Origin: Flavobacteriales bacterium
GTDB taxonomy: Bacteria > Bacteroidota > Bacteroidia > Flavobacteriales_D > Sanyastnellaceae
Reading direction: 5' to 3'
DNA length: 45,812 nt
Assembly (NCBI GenBank): GCA_947504275.1
Contig: CANNHA010000005.1
Span: forward strand, 1-45,812
Part shown: positions 7,542 to 17,726 of the stretch, in pieces
Numbering within the stretch: the stretch's first letter is position 1
How the letters are laid out: each line of letters opens with the position of its first letter
Notes under the pieces: generated by a model
What the model was told of the DNA's origin: nothing
Database searches by the model: none
What the model saw: the letters and a program-made list of their open reading frames with translations, nothing else
Position numbers and translations under genes: made by a program

Positions 7542-8942
7542 TTACTTTTCTCTTTGTTTTAATTGCACTGCTAAAGGTTTTACCAGCTGATCAATATCAC
7601 CAGCTCCCAACACCAAAACCACCTCCCAATCCGCAGGTATTCCAATCTCCAATAATTCACTTTTTTCCAATAACTTTTTATCCAAAAGCGAAATCTTATC
7701 AAGTATCAATTGTGAATCAATTCCTGGTATGGGCAATTCTCTTGCCGGATAAATAGGCAGTAAAATCAAGCCATCCAGGGCCGACAAGGAAGAAACAAAT
7801 CCTTCTAAAAAATCCCTGGTCCGAGAAAAAAGATGGGGTTGAAAAATGCCTCCTATTTTTTTTCCTGGAAACAACATTCTTGCGCTAGTGATTGCCGCAT
7901 TTAATTCTGTGGGATGATGGGCGTAATCGTCAATCATCACCACACCTTCTTCATCTAAGATTCGTTCAAACCTTCGCCCAACTCCTTTGAAGGCTGACAT
8001 CGCTTTTTTTATGTCGCTTGGTTCACCTCCGCAGGCCAATGCAATGGTGATGGCCGCCACCGCATTCTCTACGTTGTGTCGCCCAGATAATCCGCAAACT
8101 ATTCCATCAATGTTGATTGCTCCTTTGTAATCAAATACAAACTTTCCATCTTGAACAACAATATTCTCCGCTCGACATGCCACTGATTCTTGGTCTGTAA
8201 TTCCATAACGAACAATCTCAGTATGATCTGTCAATCCAGCAAAATCAGTGGCCACTTCATATTGTACAAGAAGATGTCCGCTCGGTTTGATCTTCTTGGA
8301 GAAATCCTGAAACCCCTTTTCAAATGTGGCTGCATCACCATATATATCCAAGTGATCGGGATCAACCGCTGTTACCACAGCCCACTCGGGCGTTAATGTT
8401 AAAAAACTTCTATCAAACTCATCCGCCTCTACCACTACCCAATCACTTTCCGCCAATACCAAGTTGGATTTAAAATTGGCCGAAATACCGCCCAAAAAAG
8501 CGTTGACTTTAAAACCAACTTCATTCAAAAGAAATGCAATCATCGATGAAGTAGTTGTCTTGCCATGGGTACCTGCAACGGCAATGGTGTGGTACTGCTC
8601 CGTGATTTTCCCCAAAAGAACACTGCGCTTCATCATGGGAAATCCGTTTTGCAGAAAATAGTTCTTCAACAAACTATCTTGAGGAATGGCAGGTGTATAA
8701 CAGACCCATATCTTTTCTGCGGGAGTTAACCGAATCAATGAAGGCAAGTGCAGTAGATCATCTTCATAAGTAATGTCAATACCTTCTTGTTCCAATTGCT
8801 GCGTCAATGGGGTACTGGTGCGATCATATCCCATAACGATATGACCCTTGGCGTGAAAGAATCGGGCTAAGGCTGACATGCCAATTCCACCAATTCCTAA
8901 AAAATAAAAAATGGTTTCTTTGCTCCAGTGCTTATGCTCCAT
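7542..8942 (-). CDS. murC: UDP-N-acetylmuramate--L-alanine ligase
   Basis: MurC adds L-alanine to UDP-MurNAc, the first step of stem-peptide assembly, using ATP in the cytoplasm. The 466 residues show the Mur ligase order: N-terminal UDP-binding Rossmann part with FLGIGGIGMSALARFF (14-29), ATP loop GTHGKTT (124-130), VVEADEFDRSF and a DPDHLDIYGD segment, then the C-terminal domain with MIDDYAHHPTE and FQPHLFSRT. The length is normal. It overlaps murG by 11 bp. Confidence 0.97.
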   Translation of the reverse strand: MEHKHWSKETIFYFLGIGGIGMSALARFFHAKGHIVMGYDRTSTPLTQQLEQEGIDITYEDDLLHLPSLIRLTPAEKIWVCYTPAIPQDSLLKNYFLQNGFPMMKRSVLLGKITEQYHTIAVAGTHGKTTTSSMIAFLLNEVGFKVNAFLGGISANFKSNLVLAESDWVVVEADEFDRSFLTLTPEWAVVTAVDPDHLDIYGDAATFEKGFQDFSKKIKPSGHLLVQYEVATDFAGLTDHTEIVRYGITDQESVACRAENIVVQDGKFVFDYKGAINIDGIVCGLSGRHNVENAVAAITIALACGGEPSDIKKAMSAFKGVGRRFERILDEEGVVMIDDYAHHPTELNAAITSARMLFPGKKIGGIFQPHLFSRTRDFLEGFVSSLSALDGLILLPIYPARELPIPGIDSQLILDKISLLDKKLLEKSELLEIGIPADWEVVLVLGAGDIDQLVKPLAVQLKQREK

Positions 8943-10023
8943 AACAATCCTTCTTCAACTGGTTTACGATATCTGCACTTGCATTTGGCCTAGCCCATTG
9001 CTGCATATTCTTGATCATGAATGCCGAGTCAACATTTCCCTCCAACAAGTCTTTTAATGTTGACAACCACATTTCTGAAAGTGATTTCTCTCGAATCATC
9101 AATGCAGCTTTATCATTCACCAAAGCCATGGCATTGTGTGTCTGATGATCCTCTGAAACATAAGGTGATGGCACAAAAACAGTAGGCTTAGACACCAAGC
9201 ACAATTCTGAAACAGACATCGCACCAGCTCTGCTTACGATGATATCGGCTGCAGCATAGGCTTGGTGCATTTCATGAATAAATGGTCCAACCCATAATCC
9301 TGTTTTATCCTTCCATTTGTTTTGCGGCAAATAATTCTTTCCTGTTTGCCAAATCACCTGCACATTCAACTCCAACAACGCATCCAAATTGGCCTCCATG
9401 GTCTGATTCATCGCTCGTGCACCCAAACTACCACCCACCATCAAAATGGTTTTCTTTCCTTCTTGCAATCCAAAATGTGCCAATGCTTCTGACTTTGGAT
9501 TTCGATCATTGTCCCAAATAAAACGGATTGGATTTCCGGTTTGCATGATTTTCTCCTTCGGAAAAAAACGCTCCATACCTGGATAAGCTGTAAAAATGCG
9601 AGTTGCCTTTTTTGACAATATTTTATTGGTTACGCCAGCAAAAGAATTTTGCTCTTGGATAAAAATCTTTCTCCCTAAGGCATTAGCAGCCCATAATGTT
9701 GGACCACTGGCATATCCACCTACACCAATAACCGCATCGGGCTTGAACTTCCAAATCAGTTTAATAGCCAAAATCAAGCTCCAAAGAATCTTGAAAGGCA
9801 GCAACAAATTCTTCCAACTCAACTTTCGCTGGATTCCTGTTATGGGTAAGCCAACTATATTGTATCCGAATTGAGGAACCTTCTCCATTTCCATTCGACC
9901 CTTAGCCCCTACAAATAAAATCTGAACATTGGGATGCTGTCTTTCCAATTCCTGCGCAATAGCAATAGCGGGGAAAATATGCCCGCCTGTTCCACCACCT
10001 GATATGACTACTTTATTGAGCAT
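8932..10023 (-). CDS. murG: UDP-GlcNAc:lipid I GlcNAc transferase MurG
   Basis: MurG transfers GlcNAc from UDP-GlcNAc to lipid I on the inner face of the membrane, giving lipid II. The 363-residue GT28 protein starts with the glycine-rich loop SGGGTGGHIFPAIAIAQEL (8-26). GVGGYASGP and QEQNSFAGVTNKIL, both MurG signatures, follow. The C-terminal domain has MVGGSLGARAMN and the sugar-nucleotide site ADIIVSRAGAMSVSEL. It overlaps ftsW by 11 bp on one side and murC by 11 bp on the other, so coupled translation is likely. Confidence 0.97.
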   Translation of the reverse strand: MLNKVVISGGGTGGHIFPAIAIAQELERQHPNVQILFVGAKGRMEMEKVPQFGYNIVGLPITGIQRKLSWKNLLLPFKILWSLILAIKLIWKFKPDAVIGVGGYASGPTLWAANALGRKIFIQEQNSFAGVTNKILSKKATRIFTAYPGMERFFPKEKIMQTGNPIRFIWDNDRNPKSEALAHFGLQEGKKTILMVGGSLGARAMNQTMEANLDALLELNVQVIWQTGKNYLPQNKWKDKTGLWVGPFIHEMHQAYAAADIIVSRAGAMSVSELCLVSKPTVFVPSPYVSEDHQTHNAMALVNDKAALMIREKSLSEMWLSTLKDLLEGNVDSAFMIKNMQQWARPNASADIVNQLKKDCYGA

Positions 10024-11185
10024 GCTGAACCTCCGTTATGGGTTGTTCCTCTATAAATTGATCTTCATCTACTTCACCCTTCCCTCTGGTTACACTGATG
10101 ATCATGGCAATGGACAAACAAGTGAACAAAGTGGAAGTACCACCCAAACTAATCAAAGGCAGCGGCTGTCCTGTTGTGGGAAATAAGCTGACCGAGACCG
10201 ACATATTGATCAATGCTTGAATAACAATAATGGAAGACAATCCAAAGACCATCAATTGTCCAAAACGAGAAGGACAAGTCAACGCAGTTCGGACCGCTCT
10301 GAAATAAAAAATGAGGTAAACAAAAATCAACAATAATCCACCGAAGATCAATCCATACTCTTCAATGATAAAAGCATAAATCATATCAGAATAAGGGTGG
10401 GGCATAAAATTCCGAGAGGATCCTGTTCCGGGTCCTTTGGGAATCAATCCCCCTGAATAGATGGCATATTTGGCCAAATCCGCTTGATAGTTACCTTCTG
10501 CGTCACCTTCTACTTTGTTCAATATCCTATTCTTCCATGTGTCATAGCGAGGCAATACCTTTTCAGGTCCATACTCTCCAATTGCCACAACCATGGTTAA
10601 CAACAAACCCACACCTCCTATGATGGTCAATAAAAATTTCCAAGGATAGCCTGAAACAAGTAGCATTAAAAAACAAACCAAGCCCAGCATGGCACTGGTA
10701 GAAAAATTGGCTGGAAATATCAAACCACAAACGAAAGCGATGGGCAATACAATTGGCCAAAAAGTTCTTTTCCAATCACCAAATTCAGATTGACGCAGGG
10801 TGAGCATACGAGCCAAATAAACCAACAATACCACTTTGGCCAAATCACTTGTTTGAAAAGAAATCCCCAAACCCGGAATCTTTAACCAGCGATCTGCATT
10901 GTTAATGTTGGCACCATACAGAAGGGTTACGGCCAATAGTCCCACCGTAACCCAAATCAATAACTGAGAGAACTTAGAAAAATATCGGTAGTCAATGCGG
11001 TGCACCACAAGCATAATGGCCCATCCACCCAGTAGCATAACCATGTGTCTTCTCAGCACACCGAAACTACCCTCTGCATCTTTTCCCAAAGTTGAAATTC
11101 CGCTATAAACAGCAAGAATAGACACCACGGTCAGCAGCAATGCCACCATCCAGATAACCTTATCTCCTTTTAAATAGCGAAACAT
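10013..11185 (-). CDS. ftsW: SEDS glycosyltransferase FtsW
   Basis: FtsW polymerises lipid II into septal glycan together with the class B PBP FtsI. The protein has 390 residues and about ten membrane segments. SEDS signatures are NNADRWLKIPGLGISFQTSDLAKVVL written as shorter blocks: ADRWLKIPG and QTSDLAKV. GNYQADLAKYAIYSGG and GPGTGSSRNFMPHPYSDMIY mark the large periplasmic loop, and LPTTG-type FPTTGQPLPLISLGGTS lies near the end. The last ~25 residues form an acidic cytoplasmic tail. It follows murD by 11 bp; a RodA role is unlikely given the cluster position. Confidence 0.95.
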   Translation of the reverse strand: MFRYLKGDKVIWMVALLLTVVSILAVYSGISTLGKDAEGSFGVLRRHMVMLLGGWAIMLVVHRIDYRYFSKFSQLLIWVTVGLLAVTLLYGANINNADRWLKIPGLGISFQTSDLAKVVLLVYLARMLTLRQSEFGDWKRTFWPIVLPIAFVCGLIFPANFSTSAMLGLVCFLMLLVSGYPWKFLLTIIGGVGLLLTMVVAIGEYGPEKVLPRYDTWKNRILNKVEGDAEGNYQADLAKYAIYSGGLIPKGPGTGSSRNFMPHPYSDMIYAFIIEEYGLIFGGLLLIFVYLIFYFRAVRTALTCPSRFGQLMVFGLSSIIVIQALINMSVSVSLFPTTGQPLPLISLGGTSTLFTCLSIAMIISVTRGKGEVDEDQFIEEQPITEVQHAQ

Positions 11186-11196
11186 AATAAGAACAA

Positions 11197-12546
11197 TTAC
11201 AAACCTTTTACAGCCTTTTTAAATTGACGACCTCTATCTTCATAGTTGTCAAACAAGTCAAAACTTGCACATGCAGGAGACAATAAAACAGTATCACCTT
11301 CTTTGGCCAATTCATAAGCCACACGAACTGTATGCTCAGCATCGGTTGAATCAACAATGGTATCTACAACTTTTTCAAAAGCCTTTCTGATCTTGCTGCT
11401 GTCCTTGGTCAAACAAATGATGGCCTTAACACGCTTAGAAACCAATGGCAACAATTCATTGTAATCATTTCCTTTATCCTGACCACCTGCAACCCAAATG
11501 ATTGGGGTATTGATGCTCTCCAAAGCATACCATGCTGAATTGACATTGGTAGCCTTACTGTCGTTGATAAAGCTAACGCCATGAACCTTGGCAACAAACT
11601 CCAAACGGTGTTCTACGTTTTCGAAGTTTTCTAAACTTTCGCGAACTACTTCCTTGCGCAAGTCAAGAATTCTGGCTGCTACTCCTGCTGCCATTGAGTT
11701 GTTCAAATTGTGCTTTCCTTTCAAAGCTAATGAAGTGATTTTCATAATTACTGGGTTTTTATGGATGTTGATGTTGATGTTTTCATTTTGAACAAAGGCA
11801 CCTTCGAACTCACTTCCCTCTGGAATGTCATTTAGAGTAAAAGGAATCATCGTTGCACCTATTGTATTTTGAGACAAATACTTTTGAGTCTCTGGATCGT
11901 CTTGACTATAGATGAAATAATCAGCTGAAGTTTGATTTTGAGCGATTCTAAACTTGGAGGCCACATAATTCTCCATCTTGTATTCATAGCGATCCAAATG
12001 ATCCGGTGTGATATTGGTTAGAATGGCTATGTCCGCTTTGAACTGCATCATACCGTCCAACTGGAAGCTGCTCAGTTCTATAACAAACCAATCGGGCTGC
12101 TCACCAATCAACTGTCTCGCAAAACTCTTTCCTACGTTTCCACCCAATCCTACTTTCACTCCTGCGTTCTGCAAAATGTGGTAAGTGAGCAAGGTGGTAG
12201 TTGTTTTTCCGTTTGATCCTGTGATACAAATGGTCTTTGCCTTGTTGTATGGAAATGCAAATTCCATTTCTGAAACTACAGGAATTCCTTTTGCCGTAAG
12301 CGATTGAACAATGGCTACTTTCTCGGGAATACCAGGACTCTTAACAACAATGTCAGCATTCAATATCAATGCTTCTGTATGCTGACCTTGCTCGTAAGCA
12401 ATGCCATTGGCTTCCATCTCCGCCACGTACTCCTGCTTGATCATTCCCTTATCAGAAACAAAAACGTCAAAGCCATGATGCAAGCCCAACAGTGCAGTGC
12501 CTGTTCCGCTTTCACCTCCACCCAATATGACCAGACGCTTTTTCAT
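11197..12546 (-). CDS. murD: UDP-N-acetylmuramoyl-L-alanine--D-glutamate ligase
   Basis: MurD adds D-glutamate to UDP-MurNAc-L-Ala. The ATG at 12546 was chosen because it overlaps the mraY stop by one base (TAATG) and gives the family's normal N-terminus, [20 protein letters not shown]. An upstream ATG in the same frame would lie deep inside mraY. The 449-residue product has the UDP-binding domain, the ATP loop GSNGKTTT (110-117), NITPDHLDRYEYKMENYVASK, and the C-terminal domain with HRLEFVAKVHGVSFINDSKATN and LLSPACASFDLFDNYEDRG. Confidence 0.96.
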   Translation of the reverse strand: MKKRLVILGGGESGTGTALLGLHHGFDVFVSDKGMIKQEYVAEMEANGIAYEQGQHTEALILNADIVVKSPGIPEKVAIVQSLTAKGIPVVSEMEFAFPYNKAKTICITGSNGKTTTTLLTYHILQNAGVKVGLGGNVGKSFARQLIGEQPDWFVIELSSFQLDGMMQFKADIAILTNITPDHLDRYEYKMENYVASKFRIAQNQTSADYFIYSQDDPETQKYLSQNTIGATMIPFTLNDIPEGSEFEGAFVQNENININIHKNPVIMKITSLALKGKHNLNNSMAAGVAARILDLRKEVVRESLENFENVEHRLEFVAKVHGVSFINDSKATNVNSAWYALESINTPIIWVAGGQDKGNDYNELLPLVSKRVKAIICLTKDSSKIRKAFEKVVDTIVDSTDAEHTVRVAYELAKEGDTVLLSPACASFDLFDNYEDRGRQFKKAVKGL

Positions 12547-13784
12547 TATCTGGTCTTTAAAGTGATGATGGTAACTACAGCCAAAATGATTCCTACAATC
12601 CAAAAGCGTGATACGATCTTCGCCTCATGCATTCCCTTCTTTTGAAAATGGTGATGCAACGGAGACATCAAGAAAATTCTTCTTCCTTCTCCGTACTTCT
12701 TCTTGGTGTACTTGAAGTAAGCAACCTGAATAATTACGGATAAGTTTTCAATTAAAAAGATTCCGCACAAAACTGGAATCAGAAGTTCCTTTCTGATGGC
12801 AATAGAAAATGTAGCAATGATTCCACCCAAGGCCAAACTACCCGTGTCGCCCATGAAAACCTGAGCAGGATAGGAGTTGTACCACAAGAATCCAACACAT
12901 GAACCCACAAATGCAGCAATGAAAATGGTCAATTCACCACTGCGCGGGATGTACATGATATTTAAATAATCTGCAAAAATGTAGTTACCTGATACGTATG
13001 CCAAGATGGCCAACGTCACCCCGATAATCGCGCTTGAACCCGCCGCCAATCCATCGATTCCGTCCGTGATATTGGCACCATTGGACACCGCAGTAACAAT
13101 CAATATCACCACCAAAGTGAACACAATCCAAAGCGACCAAGCATTGCGCCATGCAGCAGGCAACAACCAACTGTAGTCAAACTCATTGTCCTTGATAAAA
13201 GGAATGGTTGTTTTGATGTTTTTGTTCTCTTCCCAATTGGCAACAGCGCTAGACTGACCGGTCTGCTCTACCGTTTCGGATGTTGTGGCTTCATGACCTA
13301 TCCTTTCTTTGATGGTCACGGTGGGATTCCAATACAACATAGAAGCGACGATGACACCCGCGCCAATTTGACCAATGATCTTAAACTTCCCTGCCAATCC
13401 TTCCTTGTCCTTCTTAAAGACTTTGATGTAATCATCCATGAAACCGATGATCCCCAACCATACTGTTGCAATCAATAAAGTCTGGATGTAAACATTGGTC
13501 AAATCAGCAAACAACAATGTTGGAATAATAATGGACATAAGAATGATTAAACCTCCCATTGTAGGTGTTCCAGTCTTCTGCATTTGTCCATCCAATCCTA
13601 AATCACGGATGGTTTCACCTACTTGCTTTCTGCGCAACCAACCAATCAAGTACTTTCCCATCACCATGGATATTACCAGAGATACGATGACTGCCGCAGC
13701 CGCTCTGAAACTCAAGTATTGAATCAATCTTGCTCCTGCAAAATCAAAATGCAAATCCAAATATTTGATAAGATGATAAATCAT
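12546..13784 (-). CDS. mraY: Phospho-MurNAc-pentapeptide translocase MraY
   Basis: MraY joins phospho-MurNAc-pentapeptide to undecaprenyl phosphate in the membrane, making lipid I. Family motifs are KTGTPTMGG, the catalytic Asp pair Asp117/Asp118 in [32 protein letters not shown] and [11 protein letters not shown], with about ten membrane segments. At 412 residues it is longer than the ~360 of E. coli. The extra length includes a charged loop at about residues 155-205 ([19 protein letters not shown] and onward), an insertion known from Bacteroidota MraY proteins. It overlaps murE by 4 bp and murD by 1 bp. Confidence 0.97.
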   Translation of the reverse strand: MIYHLIKYLDLHFDFAGARLIQYLSFRAAAAVIVSLVISMVMGKYLIGWLRRKQVGETIRDLGLDGQMQKTGTPTMGGLIILMSIIIPTLLFADLTNVYIQTLLIATVWLGIIGFMDDYIKVFKKDKEGLAGKFKIIGQIGAGVIVASMLYWNPTVTIKERIGHEATTSETVEQTGQSSAVANWEENKNIKTTIPFIKDNEFDYSWLLPAAWRNAWSLWIVFTLVVILIVTAVSNGANITDGIDGLAAGSSAIIGVTLAILAYVSGNYIFADYLNIMYIPRSGELTIFIAAFVGSCVGFLWYNSYPAQVFMGDTGSLALGGIIATFSIAIRKELLIPVLCGIFLIENLSVIIQVAYFKYTKKKYGEGRRIFLMSPLHHHFQKKGMHEAKIVSRFWIVGIILAVVTIITLKTR

Positions 13785-15244
13785 GATTCTTGCTGTTTTA
13801 ATATTTCTTGTACCATTTGAAAATCATCAAATGGATACTTTACTCCTTTTATCTCTTGGTACTTTTCGTGACCCTTTCCCGCAATCAAAACGATATCGCC
13901 GTGTTGTACTATAGAACAAGCCGCTGCTATGGCTTCATCGCGATTCACCATGGTCAATACTTTTCTTTTTTCAATGGGATCCAAACCCTGAACAATCTCC
14001 TGGATAATCTCCTTAGGCTCTTCGCTTCGGGGATTGTCACTGGTGACAATTACTTTGTTTGCCTTTGCACAAGCAATCTGTCCCATTACTGGTCGCTTGG
14101 CTGCATCTCTATCTCCCCCACAACCCATGACACAAATCAATTGCTCATTTCCACTCCGAATGGTATTGATGGTATCCAAGACATTGGACAAAGCATCTGG
14201 TGTATGCGCATAGTCAACAATTGCTATAATACCTGAATGAGATCTGAAATATTGAAACCTACCTTCTGGTGCTTTTAATGTGCTTAAAACAGTCAAGACA
14301 CTCATTTCATCCCATCCCAATTGCATGGCAATTCCGTATACAGCCAAAAGATTATAAGCATTGAACTCTCCAATCAATTGAGTGTATACTTCATGGTGCT
14401 GAATGGTCAAAGACAAACCAGAAAGTGCATTCTCTATGATGCGCGCTCTATAATTGGCCATCGACTGCAATGCATAAGTATAAACCTTACCCTTGCAGTT
14501 TTGCGTCATCACTTCAGCATGACGATCATCCGCATTAACAACAGCAAAAGCCTTGCTACCCAATCCGTCAAACAACAGCTTCTTAGCGTGGATGTATGCA
14601 TTGAAAGTTCCATGATAATCCAAATGATCATGCGTAATGTTGGTATACGCAGCACCACGAAACTGAAGTCCTGAAGTACGTCTTTGATCCAAAGCATGTG
14701 AAGAAACTTCCATGAAAACATGCGTGCATCCAGCTTCCACCATTTGTCCCAATAACTTTTGCAACTCCACCGCATTGGGTGTTGTGTGCGTAGCCGGAAT
14801 CAATTGTGTGTTGACTTTATTGACAACTGTAGACAACAAACCAGTCTTATGCCCCATGGCCATCGACAACTCATAACACAATGTGGCCACTGTGGTTTTT
14901 CCATTGGTTCCCGTTACACCAATCACAGACAATTTCTCTGATGGATTGCCGTAATAATTGGCAGCCAATATGCCCAATGACTCAGCCGAATCACTCACCT
15001 TAACATAGGTAACTTCTGCGCTCAATGCGGCAGGCAATTGTTCGCAAAGGATACAATTGGCTCCCTTCTCAATGGCCTTTTCAATAAATAAATGCCCATC
15101 AACAGCGCTACCCTTGATGGCAACAAAAAGGAAGAATGGTCTAACATCCCTAGAATCCATGGTGATGCCTTCTGTGGCAATGTGCGTGCTACCCACCACT
15201 TCGTCAATGCGCACTTTGTACAATATGTCTTTCAACAATTTCAT
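13781..15244 (-). CDS. murE: UDP-MurNAc-L-Ala-D-Glu--meso-diaminopimelate ligase
   Basis: MurE adds the third stem-peptide residue. The 487 residues contain the ATP loop GTNGKTT (112-118), [35 protein letters not shown] and the C-terminal [10 protein letters not shown] and CGGDRD blocks. The specificity motif DNPR in [11 protein letters not shown] indicates meso-diaminopimelate rather than lysine, so the cell wall should be of the usual Gram-negative type. [11 protein letters not shown] closes the domain. It overlaps both ftsI and mraY by 4 bp. Confidence 0.97.
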   Translation of the reverse strand: MKLLKDILYKVRIDEVVGSTHIATEGITMDSRDVRPFFLFVAIKGSAVDGHLFIEKAIEKGANCILCEQLPAALSAEVTYVKVSDSAESLGILAANYYGNPSEKLSVIGVTGTNGKTTVATLCYELSMAMGHKTGLLSTVVNKVNTQLIPATHTTPNAVELQKLLGQMVEAGCTHVFMEVSSHALDQRRTSGLQFRGAAYTNITHDHLDYHGTFNAYIHAKKLLFDGLGSKAFAVVNADDRHAEVMTQNCKGKVYTYALQSMANYRARIIENALSGLSLTIQHHEVYTQLIGEFNAYNLLAVYGIAMQLGWDEMSVLTVLSTLKAPEGRFQYFRSHSGIIAIVDYAHTPDALSNVLDTINTIRSGNEQLICVMGCGGDRDAAKRPVMGQIACAKANKVIVTSDNPRSEEPKEIIQEIVQGLDPIEKRKVLTMVNRDEAIAAACSIVQHGDIVLIAGKGHEKYQEIKGVKYPFDDFQMVQEILKQQES

Positions 15245-17337
15245 TGCAATTGAAGATGTATGGTTGAACCTTTTTTAACTGCAGTACCTGGAAGAACTCC
15301 TTGACCAACCACTCTGCCTTTTCCAGTTACTTTATAATGATATCCCGCTTGATGCAAGGCTTGCAGAGCATCCCTCATTCCCATCCCCATGCAATTGGGA
15401 ACAATTCCCTCTCTTACATTCATGGCTGTCAAGGAAGCAGACTGCTCGTCTCTGGATAAATAACTCCAATCTGACCCGTTGTCTTTTGGGATAACTGGTA
15501 AACCAAATGCAGTCATCAAAGCATGCGAATTCTTTACCATTCCGGGACGGAGACTGGGCATGATGGAAGGACCTGTCGCTACCCAATTGTTACCATGAAT
15601 ATCCAAAGTGGTGGCATAGATTTTATCTGCCAACTCTCTAAATACAGGAGCCGCAACTTTAGAGGCATAATAAACGCCTCTTGGATCTTCTATGACAACA
15701 ATGCAAGAATACTTGGGCTTATCTGCTGGGAAATAACCTACAAAAGAGGCTCGGTAACGATTGAGCTGATAGGCACCGTTTTTCCACAACCAACTGGTCC
15801 CTGTTTTTCCTGCCACCTTATATGGAGACTGCTTAAAAGCTTCATAGGCGGTGCCGCCTGGCTCACCCACTCCTTCCATCATCTTGCGACATTGCTCGAT
15901 TGTATGATCAGAAGCAATATTGTCTCTTAACACAACAGCATCAACACTTGAAATTTGACCGTTGGATTGCTTTATTCCTTGAACAAAAGATGGGCGCACC
16001 ATCTTTCCACCATTGGCAACTGCGTTGTAAAAAGCTAAAATCTGTATTGGGGCAAATGCCACCTCATAACCAATAGACATCTGCGTTAAACTATTGGCAC
16101 TCCAATTCTTATCTTTAACAGAAGCATAAACACTAGGTCTACCCTCTCCTTTTAGATCTATTCCGAGTGAACTTCCTAAACCAAACCCATTCAGATAATC
16201 CAAAAACTTTTGGGGCTTTGATGCAAATGACTTTCTTACTCCCAAAGCTGTTCCGACATTGGAAGATTTTGCAAAAACATCCTTGATGGAGATGCTTCCA
16301 TATCCTCCTTGGTGACTATCATGAAGAACCACACCATTGAAATTGCGTTCACCGTTTCCTGTATTGACCGTATCATCAATGGAGATACTTCCCTCCTCCA
16401 ATGCAGCCATCAAACTCATCAGCTTCATTGTAGATCCTGGCTCTACAGATTGACTAATGGCGTAGTTCATCAATTCAGAATAGGTACTGTCTTTGGTGCG
16501 ACCCAAATTGGCAATTGCCCTCACATAGCCCGTTTCTACTTCCATTAATATTGCGCAACCCCATTCACCATTTAATGAATCCAATTGCTTGCGCAAAGCA
16601 TGCTCCGCTACGTCTTGTAAATGCACATCTATGGTTGCGATGATATCCAAACCTGGAATGGGCTCTTGAATGAACTCATCTGTCATTGGCTTCCAAACAC
16701 TTCCCGGAATCAATTCTTGCAATTGTTTCCCTGGTCGCCCAGACAATATTGAATCATAAGACAACTCCAAACCAACATTATCCGACTCTCTGAACAAACC
16801 AATGGTCCTTGATGCCAAACTTCCATATGGCTTCACCCGCTTCTTGGTTTCTTCAAAAACAAAACCCGTGCGATTCCTTCCCTTCTTTACATAACTCAAA
16901 CGTTTAAAAGCATTCAACTCTTGAAAAGTTATATTCTTGACCAAAAGTTCATACCTGGATTTCTTGCGAACAGCATTGTCCAATAAGCGACCAAAATCAC
17001 GTTTAGACCTCTTAGGATCTATCACATGCAACACAATAGCCAATGAATCTTTGGCATCATCAAATGCCTCCTTGTCTTGCATTGCCTGCGTATCCCATCG
17101 CAATGCATACTCAGAAACAGTGGTCGCCAACAAACTGCCATCAGAGGACCAAATCTGTCCGCGCGTTGGCTCTATCGACCTCACCTTACTGGTGAAAGAG
17201 GAAGCCAAAGCATTGGCATTTTCATCTGGGATAAACTGAAGCATGGCAGCCTTGCCTATAATGGAAGCGCCTACCAATACCAAAGCCACAAAAATGACAT
17301 AGGTCCACGTGCTATTTATTTTAACCGTGCTGCTCAT
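15241..17337 (-). CDS. ftsI: Class B penicillin-binding protein FtsI with PASTA domain
   Basis: This is the septal transpeptidase working with FtsW. The 698 residues comprise one membrane anchor (about 11-32), a PBP dimerisation domain (RSIEPTRGQIWSSDGSLLA, 53-71), and a transpeptidase domain with Ser302 in STMK, SSN at 358-360 and KTG at 511-513. A C-terminal PASTA domain fills about 643-698 (VPNCMGMGMRDALQALHQAG). A PASTA domain on the division PBP is unlike E. coli but usual in Bacteroidota. It overlaps the FtsL-like gene and murE by 4 bp each. Confidence 0.96.
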   Translation of the reverse strand: MSSTVKINSTWTYVIFVALVLVGASIIGKAAMLQFIPDENANALASSFTSKVRSIEPTRGQIWSSDGSLLATTVSEYALRWDTQAMQDKEAFDDAKDSLAIVLHVIDPKRSKRDFGRLLDNAVRKKSRYELLVKNITFQELNAFKRLSYVKKGRNRTGFVFEETKKRVKPYGSLASRTIGLFRESDNVGLELSYDSILSGRPGKQLQELIPGSVWKPMTDEFIQEPIPGLDIIATIDVHLQDVAEHALRKQLDSLNGEWGCAILMEVETGYVRAIANLGRTKDSTYSELMNYAISQSVEPGSTMKLMSLMAALEEGSISIDDTVNTGNGERNFNGVVLHDSHQGGYGSISIKDVFAKSSNVGTALGVRKSFASKPQKFLDYLNGFGLGSSLGIDLKGEGRPSVYASVKDKNWSANSLTQMSIGYEVAFAPIQILAFYNAVANGGKMVRPSFVQGIKQSNGQISSVDAVVLRDNIASDHTIEQCRKMMEGVGEPGGTAYEAFKQSPYKVAGKTGTSWLWKNGAYQLNRYRASFVGYFPADKPKYSCIVVIEDPRGVYYASKVAAPVFRELADKIYATTLDIHGNNWVATGPSIMPSLRPGMVKNSHALMTAFGLPVIPKDNGSDWSYLSRDEQSASLTAMNVREGIVPNCMGMGMRDALQALHQAGYHYKVTGKGRVVGQGVLPGTAVKKGSTIHLQLQ

Positions 17338-17726
17338 TTCTTCTTTGTAGAATCGATGTATTCCAAAACAATGGGAGGCTTTGACAATTCCTTCAATCCA
17401 ATATTTTCAATATCCTTGGCCACTTCACTTTGTCTCCTTTTGGTCTCTAAAGCACTCATTTGTTCATTGTAAATGGTGCGCTGCTCATTGAGCTCCTTTT
17501 CCCGCTTGATGATCAATTTGTGGTAATCTTCAAATTTGTACTGTAATGCAATATCTAAAATGAGCAATACAGCAATAAATCCAATCAAACCAAGGTGTTT
17601 TTGAACCCATTCACCGGTTAAAATATCTCCGCCAAAAACTGCAGCTACAAAACCCTTCTTGGGCTTGCCCTCTGGTGGATTACTCACTGGATTTGTCGTC
17701 TCGATATGTTCTGAATGCTGACTCAT
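17334..17726 (-). CDS. ftsL: FtsL-like cell division protein
   Basis: The protein has 130 residues: about 42 cytoplasmic residues (SNPPEGKPKKGF), a single membrane segment at about 43-61 (LGLIGFIAVLLILDIAL), and a periplasmic helix predicted to be coiled coil (YHKLIIKREKELNEQRTIYN). This topology and its place between rsmH and ftsI are those of FtsL, which forms a complex with FtsQ and FtsB and activates FtsWI. Sequence alone would not identify it. The N-terminal extension is longer than in E. coli FtsL. It overlaps rsmH and ftsI by 4 bp each. Confidence 0.82.
   Translation of the reverse strand: MSQHSEHIETTNPVSNPPEGKPKKGFVAAVFGGDILTGEWVQKHLGLIGFIAVLLILDIALQYKFEDYHKLIIKREKELNEQRTIYNEQMSALETKRRQSEVAKDIENIGLKELSKPPIVLEYIDSTKKK

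Noticed and set aside
13808-14674. Open frames of 117-142 codons on the plus strand opposite murE
   Set aside because: They lie wholly antisense to a well-conserved gene, show no family motif and are rich in Ile, Asn, His and Thr as expected from a complementary strand.
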